In this document: in pieces, positions 1 to 7,217 of the stretch
Layout of the letters: each line of letters opens with the position of its first letter
Position numbering within the stretch: position 1 is the first letter of the stretch
Program-made: the position numbers and the translations under genes
Source: Brevundimonas sp. UBA5866
GTDB taxonomy: Bacteria > Pseudomonadota > Alphaproteobacteria > Caulobacterales > Caulobacteraceae
NCBI RefSeq assembly: GCF_002432125.1
Contig: NZ_DJFS01000101.1
Coordinates: 1-11,947, forward strand
Length of the DNA: 11,947 nucleotides
Reading direction: 5' to 3'
Notes under the pieces: generated by a model
The model's input: only the letters and a program-made list of their open reading frames with translations
The model's database searches: none
Told to the model about the DNA's origin: nothing

Positions 1-519
1 AACCCGTGCCGGTGCGGCATGGGCGGTGCGGGCAAGGGGGCGTGCGGCAAGGCCCCGCGTTGCCAGCGCGATTACCAGAACCGCGTGTCCGGCCCCCTGT
101 TCGACCGCATCGACCTCACGATCGAGACCCCGCCGGTCACCGCCGCGGACATGGCCCTGCCACCACCGGCGGAAGGGACCGAACAGGTCGCTGCCCGCGT
201 GCATCGCGCGCGCGATATCCAGTTGGCGCGGGGCGAGGCTCTGGGCATTCCCCTCAAAGACGCCCTCAATGCCAGACTGACGGGTGAGGCCCTCGAAACG
301 TTCACCCGACCTGATGCCGACGGCAAAGCCCTGTTGACCAAGGCCGCCGAGACCACAGGCATGAGTGCGCGCGGCTGGACCCGCACGCTTCGGCTGGCCC
401 GAACCATTGCCGACCTGGAAGGCAGCGAGGTCATACTGCGCCGCCACATTGCAGAGGCCCTGATGTACCGCCGCACAACCCACCGCGCGGAACAGGCCTT
501 TACCGCCATGACAACCTAA
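1..519 (+). CDS. comM: ComM/YifB family Mg-chelatase-like AAA+ ATPase, C-terminal part (5' end outside window)
   Basis: The frame is open from base 1 and ends at TAA 517-519, giving 172 codons of a protein that is normally about 500 residues. The first visible residues form the cysteine-rich motif of this family: NPCRCG at 1-6, further Cys at 15 and 21, then a YQNRVSGPLFDRIDL block at 25-39, which fits the ComM/YifB consensus (Y..R.SGPLLDRID). The remainder fits the Mg_chelatase C-terminal helical domain, including GWTRTLRLARTIADLEG and the final HIAEALMYR. Walker A and B lie upstream of the window. In Vibrio and other naturally transformable bacteria ComM is a hexameric helicase that promotes branch migration during integration of transforming DNA; the role in non-competent species is unclear. 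An ATG at 19 lies inside the cysteine motif and is not the real start. The gene is followed 49 nt later by a hybrid kinase on the same strand. Confidence 0.9.
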   Translation, partial: NPCRCGMGGAGKGACGKAPRCQRDYQNRVSGPLFDRIDLTIETPPVTAADMALPPPAEGTEQVAARVHRARDIQLARGEALGIPLKDALNARLTGEALETFTRPDADGKALLTKAAETTGMSARGWTRTLRLARTIADLEGSEVILRRHIAEALMYRRTTHRAEQAFTAMTT

Positions 520-542
520 AAATCGTCGTTCGCCAGATTTTT
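518..542 (+). terminator. AT-rich inverted repeat overlapping the comM stop, possible weak terminator
   Basis: AAAAATC at 518-524 is the exact inverse of GATTTTT at 536-542, with an 11-nt loop. The 3' arm supplies five T residues. The stem contains only one G-C pair, so it would be a poor intrinsic terminator. It lies in the only gap between comM and the kinase gene and so could equally be part of the kinase promoter. Confidence 0.25.
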
Positions 543-568
543 ACAATCGCGGGTCCAAGCTGCGCCTT

Positions 569-2113
569 ATGTCAGACACGCATTGCGATAAACCACCGCG
601 ACGGACCAAAGGCGCAAAGCGCCAGAAGGCCCCTCACACAGGGGCCGAGCAGCAGTTCCTGCGCTTGATGAGCCATGAAATGCGCACCCCGCTAAATGGG
701 GTGATCGGCATGTTGAGTCTGCTGTCGCGCACCCGTCTGGATGGGGCGCAGAGGGCCTATACCGAGGCTGCGCAGAAATCGGCGGAACACCTGCTGGGTC
801 TGGTCAACGATCTTCTGGACTATGCCCGGCTCGAGGCTGGCGCACTGGAGTTCGACCCCGCTCCCGTAGATCTCGAAGCCCTGACCCGCAGCGTCGCCGA
901 GCTGTTAAGCCCGCGCGCCCATGAACGTGATCTGGAAATCATGTGGTCGGTGGCCGAGGACGCACCCGATATCATGGCGGACGAAAGCCGCCTGCGTCAG
1001 GTCTTGTTCAATCTGGCCGGCAATGCGGTGAAGTTCACCGAAGAAGGCAGCATCCATATTTCGGTCGAACGTGCAGGCGGCACGGAAAAGAAGCCGCGCA
1101 TCGCCTTCATAATAGATGATACCGGCCCCGGCGTTCCGGTCGAGGCACGCGACCGTATCTTTGAAGAGTTTGGTCACGTCGATCATTCCGACGCCGCCCG
1201 CCATGACGGCGCCGGACTGGGTTTGGCCGTCGTCAGCAAGCTGGCACAGGCCATGAAAGGCACGATCACCGTAGGGGACCGTCCAGATGGCCGCGGTGCC
1301 CGCTTCCGTTTCGAGGCGCAGTTCGACCTGGCAGAACTCCCGCCCCGCAGCCAACCCCTCAATGGCCTTTGCGTTCGCGTCATGACCCATGACGCCATGC
1401 TGGAGACCTGCATAAAAACCCAGATCAGGGCCAGCGGAGGCTCGGTCGGTGATGAGGCGGATGTCGTTCTGGTCGATCATGCCCTGTCCGACAACGGGGC
1501 CTGTATTCCCCTGCCTTCCGAACGCTCCATCATTTTGCTGCGTCCGTCCGAACGCGACCTGATCGCCAACTACCGTCGCGCGGGTTACCACGGCTACCTC
1601 ATCAAGCCATTGCGGCGAGAGTCGCTGGCTCAACGCGTTCTGGTTGCCACGCCACATGCCAATGTCACCCCGGTCACCATCCGTCATCTCGAGGACGACC
1701 GTCTGGCCGTCGGCAATTTCAAGGGCGTGCGGGTGCTCCTGGTCGAAGACAATCCGGTGGGGCAATTGCTGGCCAAGACCCTGCTACGCCGCGAAGGCTG
1801 TCTTGTTCAGACCGCAGCCGACGGCCACGAGGCCCTGGCGGCAGCCCGTACCAATCTGTTCGACATCATCTTCATGGATATGCGAATGCCGCGCATGGAC
1901 GGTCCGACGGCCACGCGCCGCCTGCGGGAAATGGGTCAGTCCACGCCCGTCATCGCCCTGACAGCCAACGCCTATGCCGAGGATCGCGCCGCCTGTCTCG
2001 AGGCCGGCATGAATGATCACCTGACCAAGCCTTTGGAAATTGATGCCCTGCGAATGGCGCTCGCCCGCTGGACGAACGGCAGCAACCGCGCCAAGTTGGC
2101 CGCAACAAACTGA
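569..2113 (+). CDS. shkA: Soluble ShkA-like hybrid histidine kinase (DHp-CA-pseudoREC-REC), probably gated by cyclic di-GMP
   Basis: This 514-residue protein has no membrane segment and no PAS or other sensor domain. After a basic tail (1-28) comes the DHp domain with phospho-acceptor His36 in SHEMRTPLNG. The CA domain has N-box N148/N152 in NLAGNAVKFT, DTGPG at 184-188, and glycine box GAGLGLA at 214-220. Residues 265-360 form a pseudo-receiver: the acidic pair is missing, although VDH (Asp303) and IKP (Lys346) survive. A linker with DDR at 376-378 leads to a true receiver with E393/D394, phospho-acceptor Asp437, T465 and K487. Caulobacter ShkA, as I recall it, has His23, linker DDR at 369-371 and Asp430. 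The DDR-to-Asp spacing is 61 in both proteins. Pseudo-receiver residues R329, Y343, I345, P347, R349 and S352 fit the recalled cyclic di-GMP contacts with a constant offset. In Caulobacter it passes phosphate via ShpA to TacA, which controls stalk and cell-cycle genes; neither partner is in this window. The start at 569 has no clear Shine-Dalgarno site, but the next Met (34) abuts His36, so 569 is favoured. Confidence 0.8.
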   Translation: MSDTHCDKPPRRTKGAKRQKAPHTGAEQQFLRLMSHEMRTPLNGVIGMLSLLSRTRLDGAQRAYTEAAQKSAEHLLGLVNDLLDYARLEAGALEFDPAPVDLEALTRSVAELLSPRAHERDLEIMWSVAEDAPDIMADESRLRQVLFNLAGNAVKFTEEGSIHISVERAGGTEKKPRIAFIIDDTGPGVPVEARDRIFEEFGHVDHSDAARHDGAGLGLAVVSKLAQAMKGTITVGDRPDGRGARFRFEAQFDLAELPPRSQPLNGLCVRVMTHDAMLETCIKTQIRASGGSVGDEADVVLVDHALSDNGACIPLPSERSIILLRPSERDLIANYRRAGYHGYLIKPLRRESLAQRVLVATPHANVTPVTIRHLEDDRLAVGNFKGVRVLLVEDNPVGQLLAKTLLRREGCLVQTAADGHEALAAARTNLFDIIFMDMRMPRMDGPTATRRLREMGQSTPVIALTANAYAEDRAACLEAGMNDHLTKPLEIDALRMALARWTNGSNRAKLAATN

Positions 2114-2131
2114 GGCCGGTCGCATCCGGCC
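2114..2131 (+). other. GC-rich hairpin between kinase and ampG genes
   Basis: GGCCGG at 2114-2119 pairs with CCGGCC at 2126-2131 across a TCGCAT loop, directly after the kinase stop codon. No T-run follows, so it is not a canonical intrinsic terminator. It might weaken read-through or stabilise an mRNA 3' end. The following gene has its own GGAG at 2139-2142. Confidence 0.3.
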
Positions 2132-2148
2132 CCTCGCCGGAGTAGAAT

Positions 2149-3891
2149 ATGGCCCAGCCCGATCAGACGCCCGTCGATAACGGTCCCGTACCGGAACCCC
2201 AAAAGGCGAAGCGTTTCGCGGGTCTGGCCGTCTATCTGGAGCGTCGCCCCTTTGCGATGCTGTTGCTGGGCTTTTCGGCGGGCCTGCCGTTCCTGCTGAT
2301 CTACGACACCCTGTCGGCGTGGCTGCGCCATTCGGGCGTGTCGCTGGAAATGATCGGCTTCTTCGCGCTGGCAACCCTGACCTATGCGCTGAAGTTCGTG
2401 TGGGCCCCGCTTCTGGACCGGACCAATATTCCGCTTCTGTCCAAATGGCTGGGCCACCGCCGCTCGTGGATGCTGGCAACACAGGGCGTCATCATCTTCG
2501 GCCTCTGGATGATCTCGGGGCAGAACCCGAATGAAAACCTCGGCCTTGTCGCGGCCTTTGCCGTCATGGTCGGCTTCTTCGGGGCCACCCAGGATATCGC
2601 CATCGACGCATGGCGGATCGAGGCCGTCGATGACAGCCGTCAGGGAGCCATGGCCGCCGCCTACCAGCTGGGCTACCGCGTGGCCCAGATCGTGGCGGGC
2701 TTCGTGCCGCTGGCCCTGGCCGAGTTCTACAACTGGAACCTGTCCTATGCCGTCATGGCCGCCCTGATGGCCATCGGTGTGACGGGTGTTCTGCTGGCCC
2801 CGCGCGAGAAGGCCCACGTCATCCGTCCCATTCCAGTGGCCGACATCCCCTCGCATCCGCTGGCTGAAAAGGCCGAGTGGGTGGTACGGGTCCTGCTGAT
2901 CTTCCTGTCGGCCATCCTGATCGGTACGGGCCTGACCGACAAACTCTCGGCGTTTGAATGGGCTCTGGGCTGGCTGCTGCCCGAAGGGGTGATGCAGGCC
3001 CTTGGTGCCGGCCTTGAGACAGGCGGCGGCATCGGCGTCTTGATCCAGTTCGTGTGGATCATCATCGGTTTTGGCCTGCTGTTCGCCTCCTGCTCGCCCA
3101 TCCCCGGCTACCGCACCCGTCCGGGTGCCTATCTGGCCGCGTCGTTCGGCGCGCCGGTGAAGGATTTCTTCGTCCGCTTCGGCAAGCTGGCAGGACCGAT
3201 CCTCGCGCTCATCTGCCTCTACCGCCTGTCGGATTTCGTGCTGAACATCATGAACCCCTTCTATCTGGATCTGGGGTTCAGCCTGCTGGAGATCGGCGAG
3301 GTCCGTAAGATCTTCGGCGTGGTCGCCATGTCCATCGGCGTGTTTCTGGGCGGGGCCATGGTGGCGCGTTTCGGACTGGTGCGGACAATGGTCATCGGCG
3401 CCTTCATGAGCCCGGTGTCCAATCTGGTCTTTGCGTGGCTGGCGACCCAAGGCCATGACCTTCGCGCCCTGTTCATCGCCATCGGCATCGACAATGTCGC
3501 CACCGGCATCGCGGGCACGGCCCTGATCGCCTACATGTCCAGCCTGACGTCCGTAGGCTTTACCGCCACCCAATACGCCCTGTTCAGCTCGCTCTATGCC
3601 CTGCCGGGCAAGCTAGTGGCGTCGCAGTCGGGCAAGATCGTCGAGGCCTCGGCCCGAACCGCCGATGCGGGCGGCGTAACCGCCCCGCTGAAAGGCTTCT
3701 TTGATCATCTGCCAGCCGGTTCACTTGTAGAGGGTGCCGCCAAGAGCGGCGTATCCGTCGCGGGTCTGGGCGCGGGCTATATGACCTTCTTCTTCTATTC
3801 GACGGCGATCGGCCTGTTTGCCATCGCGTTGGCCTTCTATGTCGCGCCACGGCATCTGGCGCTGAAGAAGGCCCAAGAGGAAGCCGGATAA
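2149..3891 (+). CDS. ampG: AmpG-like muropeptide permease, major facilitator superfamily
   Basis: This 580-residue inner-membrane protein should import anhydro-muropeptides (GlcNAc-anhMurNAc-peptides) released from peptidoglycan so that they can be recycled; in several bacteria these also signal beta-lactamase induction. The N-terminal 33 residues are hydrophilic. They are followed by helix 1 (about 35-57) and the AmpG-typical blocks YALKFVWAPLLDR (79-91), LGHRRSWML (101-109), GATQDIAIDAWRIEA (145-159) and SDFVLNIMNPFYLDLGFS (361-378). Two hydrophobic segments near 247-262 and 297-313 match the extra central helices of AmpG. It is longer than the E. coli protein (491 residues), mainly through the N-terminus and a Gly/Ala-rich insertion at about 500-540 before the last helix (546-566). 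GGAG at 2139-2142, six bases upstream, supports the ATG at 2149. It is 35 nt behind the kinase gene and may be cotranscribed with it. Family assignment is firm; the exact substrate is inferred. Confidence 0.85.
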   Translation: MAQPDQTPVDNGPVPEPQKAKRFAGLAVYLERRPFAMLLLGFSAGLPFLLIYDTLSAWLRHSGVSLEMIGFFALATLTYALKFVWAPLLDRTNIPLLSKWLGHRRSWMLATQGVIIFGLWMISGQNPNENLGLVAAFAVMVGFFGATQDIAIDAWRIEAVDDSRQGAMAAAYQLGYRVAQIVAGFVPLALAEFYNWNLSYAVMAALMAIGVTGVLLAPREKAHVIRPIPVADIPSHPLAEKAEWVVRVLLIFLSAILIGTGLTDKLSAFEWALGWLLPEGVMQALGAGLETGGGIGVLIQFVWIIIGFGLLFASCSPIPGYRTRPGAYLAASFGAPVKDFFVRFGKLAGPILALICLYRLSDFVLNIMNPFYLDLGFSLLEIGEVRKIFGVVAMSIGVFLGGAMVARFGLVRTMVIGAFMSPVSNLVFAWLATQGHDLRALFIAIGIDNVATGIAGTALIAYMSSLTSVGFTATQYALFSSLYALPGKLVASQSGKIVEASARTADAGGVTAPLKGFFDHLPAGSLVEGAAKSGVSVAGLGAGYMTFFFYSTAIGLFAIALAFYVAPRHLALKKAQEEAG

Positions 3892-3893
3892 CA

Positions 3894-3922
3894 AAAGGGC
3901 GGTGCCATCGGCACCGCCCTTT
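3894..3922 (+). terminator. Strong bidirectional intrinsic terminator between ampG and maeB
   Basis: AAAGGGCGGTGCC at 3894-3906 is the perfect inverse of GGCACCGCCCTTT at 3910-3922, a 13-bp stem with an ATC loop. On the plus strand the stem ends in TTT and runs into CTCTTTG, two bases after the ampG stop. On the minus strand the arm ends in TTT and is followed by TGTTAT, downstream of the maeB stop at 3949-3951. It can therefore terminate both converging genes. Confidence 0.85.
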
Positions 3923-3948
3923 CTCTTTGTCATCGGACCTGATCGGGA

Positions 3949-6225
3949 TCAGGCTTTGTCGTCCGCACCATAGGCGGCGAAGGTCGCCGCATTGATGATC
4001 TCGCTGACCGAAGCGCCCAGCGGCACGATCTGCACCGACTTCTCCAGACCGACCAGCAGCGGACCGATCACGGTCGCGCCGCCCAGCGACTGGACGAGGC
4101 GGGTCGAGATGGCCGCCGAGTGGATGGCTGGCATGACCAGCACATTGGCATCGCCCGTCAGGCGCATGAAAGGATAGTTGGCGCGGGCATCGGGGTTAAG
4201 CGCCAGTTCCGGCGGCATTTCGCCTTCGTATTCGAAGTCCACGTCCATGCCGTCGAGGATGCGGATGGCCTCGCGGACCTTCTCGCCACGGTCACCGGGC
4301 GGGTCACCGAAGGTCGAGTACGACAGGAAGGCGACGCGCGGGGTACGGCCCAGTTTGCGCACGGTCGCTGCGGCCTTGACCGCGATCTCGGCCAGTTCCT
4401 CGGCGGTCGGCAGTTCGTGGATCGAGGTGTCGGCCACGAACAGGGTGCGGCCCTTGGCCAGCACGATCGACAGGCCGATCATGCGGTCGGTCACGTCCAG
4501 AACGCGACGGACCTCCTTCAGGGCCATGTTGAAATTGCGGGTCACGCCGGTGACCATGCAGTCCGCCTCACCACGGGCCACCATGGCGGCACCGAAATAG
4601 TTGCGGTCCTGGTTGATCATGCGCTGCACGTCACGGCGCAGATAGCCACGGCGTTGCAGACGAGCGTACAGCCAGTCGACGTACTCGGCGTTACGCTCCG
4701 AGACGCGGGCGTTCATGATCTTGATGCCTAGGTCGTCGAAGTTGAACCCGGCCTCGGCCGCGTTCTGACGGATCAGCTCTTCGCGACCGACCAGGATCGG
4801 CTCGCCCAGCTCGGCCTGCTTGAAGGCCCAGGCGGCACGAATGACCGACGGCTCTTCGCCCTCGGCAAAGACCACACGCTGCTTCGGCCCCATGCGGACC
4901 GCCGAAGAGATCTTCTGCATCAGGGCCGCCGACGGATCGACGCGCGAACGCAGCGAGGTGCGATAGGCGTCCATGTCCGCGATCGGGGTACGGGCCACGC
5001 CCGTTTCCATGGCCACCTTGGCGATGAAGGGCGGGATGTACCAGACCAGACGCGGATCGAACGGCGACGGGATGATGTATTCGGCGCCGAATTTCAGCTT
5101 GCGGCCACGGTAGGCGGCGGCCACCTCGTCCGGCACGTCCTCGCGGGCGAGCGCAGCCAGAGCCTCGGCGCAGGCGACCTTCATCTCGTGGTTGATACGG
5201 CGGGCGCGCACGTCCAGCGCACCACGGAACAGGTACGGGAAGGCCAGCACATTGTTGACCTGGTTCGGATAGTCCGAACGGCCCGTGGCGATGATGGCGT
5301 CGTTACGGACTTCCTTCACCTCTTCCGGGGTGATTTCCGGATCGGGGTTGGCCATGGCGAAGATGATCGGGCGCGGTCCCATGGACGCGACCATCTCCTT
5401 GCTGATGGCACCCTTGGCCGACAGACCGATCACCACGTCGGCACCGACCATGGCCTCGGCCAGGGTGCGGTGAGGGGTTTCGGTCGCGTGGGCGGCCTTC
5501 CACTGGTCCATGCCGTTGGGGCGACCCTTATAGACGACGCCTTCGCGGTCACAGATCACGGTGTTTTCGGCTTTGACGCCAGCGGCCTTCATCAGAGCGA
5601 TGGTCGACAGACCGGCCGCGCCCGCGCCCGACAGGACGACCTTCAGCTCTTCCAGCTTCTTGCCCGCGATGTGGGCGGCGTTGATCAGGCCAGCGGTGGC
5701 GATGATAGCCGTGCCGTGCTGGTCATCGTGGAAGACCGGAATGTCGAGCAGGTCCTGCAGCTGGGCCTCGATCTCGAAGCATTCCGGAGACTTGATGTCC
5801 TCGAGGTTGATGCCGCCCCAGGTGTCGCCGATGTTCTTCACCACGGTGATGAACTCGTCCGGATCGGTCGTCTTCACTTCCACGTCGAAGCTGTCGACGT
5901 CGGCAAAGCGTTTGAACAGGACCGACTTGCCTTCCATCACCGGCTTGGACGCCATGTGACCGAGGTTGCCCAGACCCAGAATGGCCGTGCCGTTCGAGAT
6001 CACCGCAACCAAGTTGCCCTTGGAAGTGTAGTCGTAAGCCTTGTCAGCGTCCTCGGCGATGGCGCGCACCGGCACAGCCACACCCGGAGAATAGGCCAGC
6101 GACAGGTCGCGCTGGGTCGCCATCGGCTTGGTCGGTGCCATCGAAATCTTGCCGGGCGTAGGCACCCGATGAAAATCCAGGGCGTCTTCGTCGGTGAAGG
6201 TCTGTTTGTCAGTCAAATCAGGCAT
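3949..6225 (-). CDS. maeB: NAD(P)-dependent malic enzyme with C-terminal phosphotransacetylase-like domain
   Basis: This 758-residue cytoplasmic enzyme oxidatively decarboxylates malate to pyruvate and CO2 with reduction of NAD(P). The malic domain carries AYSPGV (44-49) with the catalytic Tyr45, the EGKSVLFKRF region (98-107), metal-ligand candidates E142/D143, and FHDDQHGTA (165-173). The nucleotide-binding domain has GAGAAG at 200-205 and the MANPDPEI block at 291-298. From about residue 435 to the end it matches the phosphate acetyltransferase fold (VVFAEGEEPSVIRAA; TRLVQSLGGATVIGPLLVGL; INAATFAAYG). Total length is that of the MaeB/DME fusion class (about 760). In studied members the C-terminal domain lacks transacetylase activity and mediates oligomerisation and acetyl-CoA control. 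Cofactor preference cannot be read safely from sequence. The start at 6225 has a weak GAGAAG four bases upstream. It lies 87 nt downstream of dapF on the same strand. A long reading frame runs antisense to it and looks like a codon-bias artefact. Confidence 0.93.
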   Translation of the reverse strand: MPDLTDKQTFTDEDALDFHRVPTPGKISMAPTKPMATQRDLSLAYSPGVAVPVRAIAEDADKAYDYTSKGNLVAVISNGTAILGLGNLGHMASKPVMEGKSVLFKRFADVDSFDVEVKTTDPDEFITVVKNIGDTWGGINLEDIKSPECFEIEAQLQDLLDIPVFHDDQHGTAIIATAGLINAAHIAGKKLEELKVVLSGAGAAGLSTIALMKAAGVKAENTVICDREGVVYKGRPNGMDQWKAAHATETPHRTLAEAMVGADVVIGLSAKGAISKEMVASMGPRPIIFAMANPDPEITPEEVKEVRNDAIIATGRSDYPNQVNNVLAFPYLFRGALDVRARRINHEMKVACAEALAALAREDVPDEVAAAYRGRKLKFGAEYIIPSPFDPRLVWYIPPFIAKVAMETGVARTPIADMDAYRTSLRSRVDPSAALMQKISSAVRMGPKQRVVFAEGEEPSVIRAAWAFKQAELGEPILVGREELIRQNAAEAGFNFDDLGIKIMNARVSERNAEYVDWLYARLQRRGYLRRDVQRMINQDRNYFGAAMVARGEADCMVTGVTRNFNMALKEVRRVLDVTDRMIGLSIVLAKGRTLFVADTSIHELPTAEELAEIAVKAAATVRKLGRTPRVAFLSYSTFGDPPGDRGEKVREAIRILDGMDVDFEYEGEMPPELALNPDARANYPFMRLTGDANVLVMPAIHSAAISTRLVQSLGGATVIGPLLVGLEKSVQIVPLGASVSEIINAATFAAYGADDKA

Positions 6226-6312
6226 CTACTTCTCAAACCAAAGGCGGGCTGCCGCCCATCGTTCCTAGAGCGCCGTTTGCAAGGAAACAACAAGCGCCGC
6301 GGTCAAACTCCA

Positions 6313-7179
6313 TTACAACACGGAATTCAGGGTCCCGGTCCTCTCAATTTCCACCGGGCCGGTCATAAATACGTGGTTCGTAGCCTCGTCCCATTCGACC
6401 AGAAGTTCACCCCCGTCGAGGATCATGGTCGCGGCACGGTCAACAAAACCGCGTCGGTTCGACGCCACCATTGCCGCGCAGGCACCGGTACCGCAGGCCA
6501 GTGTCAGCCCCGCGCCTCTCTCCCACACCCTCAGACGAATGGTCTGGCGGTCCAGGACATTGGCAAAGCCGACATTGACGCCTTCGGGAAACAGGGGGTG
6601 GTGTTCGATCAGCGAGCCGGTTCCGCGCACGAAGACATCGTCCTGTTTGTCGGTGAAAAAAACGACATGCGGATTGCCCATCGACACCGCGCCCGGCGTA
6701 TGCACCACCGGATTGTCGATGGGGCCGACCTGAAGTTCGATACCGCGCGTGTCCATTTCCTCCGCAAGCGGGATCTGCGTCCAATCCAGACGCGGCTCGC
6801 CCATATCGACACGCACCCTGAGATCACCCGCACGGCTGGCGCGGGCCACGCCGCCCAAGGTGTCGATCACGACTTGATCGGTGTCCGCACCGTCCAGCAA
6901 CAGCCAGCCCACGCAACGCAGTGCATTGCCGCACGTTTCCACCAGGGAGCCGTCGGCGTTCCATACCCGCATAAAGGCATCGGCATCATGGGCGCGCTCG
7001 ATCGAGATCAACTGGTCAAAGCCGCCCAGACCGGCTTCGGGCGAGGCCAGGCGGCGCACTTCGCTTTCGCCCGGCTGGAATTTGTTCCGGGTGGCGTCCA
7101 CGACAATGAAGGCATTGCCCGCACCGTTCATGCGTACATAGGGCCAACCGGCCGATGTCTGGCTTTGTCCAAGCATCAT
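6313..7179 (-). CDS. dapF: Diaminopimelate epimerase
   Basis: The enzyme interconverts LL- and meso-diaminopimelate without a cofactor, giving the peptidoglycan cross-linking residue and the lysine precursor. With the start chosen here it is 288 residues. YVRMNGAGNAF opens the first half-domain. The two catalytic cysteines are in ETCGNALRC (first Cys about residue 83) and LACGTGACA (about residue 229). The substrate-binding blocks SMGNPHVVFF and ERGAGLTLACGTG are present. Both halves of the pseudo-symmetric fold are complete. The start is uncertain: ATGs at 7224 and 7203 are also in frame, but the one at 7179 is preceded by AGGGA ten bases upstream, and the extra N-terminal residues do not look like DapF. 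The 7224 start would overlap the divergent channel gene. maeB follows after 87 nt on the same strand and may be cotranscribed. Confidence 0.92.
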   Translation of the reverse strand: MMLGQSQTSAGWPYVRMNGAGNAFIVVDATRNKFQPGESEVRRLASPEAGLGGFDQLISIERAHDADAFMRVWNADGSLVETCGNALRCVGWLLLDGADTDQVVIDTLGGVARASRAGDLRVRVDMGEPRLDWTQIPLAEEMDTRGIELQVGPIDNPVVHTPGAVSMGNPHVVFFTDKQDDVFVRGTGSLIEHHPLFPEGVNVGFANVLDRQTIRLRVWERGAGLTLACGTGACAAMVASNRRGFVDRAATMILDGGELLVEWDEATNHVFMTGPVEIERTGTLNSVL

Positions 7180-7183
7180 CTCT

Positions 7184-7193
7184 GGGAATTCCC
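7184..7193. promoter_or_regulatory. Perfect palindrome GGGAATTCCC in the dapF/channel divergent gap
   Basis: This ten-base perfect palindrome lies between the preferred starts of dapF (7179, minus) and the channel gene (7218, plus). It overlaps the putative dapF Shine-Dalgarno (AGGGA on the minus strand, 7194-7190). It could be a small operator shared by both genes. A palindrome this short also arises by chance, and if dapF starts at 7203 it is coding. Confidence 0.2.
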
Positions 7194-7217
7194 TGTAACT
7201 CATGTATCGCTGGCAGC

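Noticed and set aside
19..519. comM starting at ATG 19
   Set aside because: Upstream codons 1-6 already encode the conserved NPCRCG motif, so the gene continues leftward beyond the window.
2017..3573. 518-codon minus-strand frame opposite ampG and the kinase 3' end
   Set aside because: It shows the same antisense artefact: low-complexity His/Gln/Asp/Gly composition with no domain, while the opposite strand encodes a convincing membrane transporter.
3938..3953. CCTGATC/GATCAGG inverted repeat overlapping the maeB stop codon
   Set aside because: The loop is only two bases (four with a shortened stem) and no T-run follows on either strand. The neighbouring 13-bp hairpin explains termination.
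6269..6299. Direct repeat AGCGCCG (6269-6275 and 6293-6299) in the dapF-maeB gap
   Set aside because: Seven GC-rich bases repeated once at this composition is not significant, and no promoter elements could be aligned to it confidently.
7155..7217. N-terminal extension of the channel gene from ATG 7155
   Set aside because: The 21 extra residues are not channel-like and would be encoded antisense to the start of dapF.
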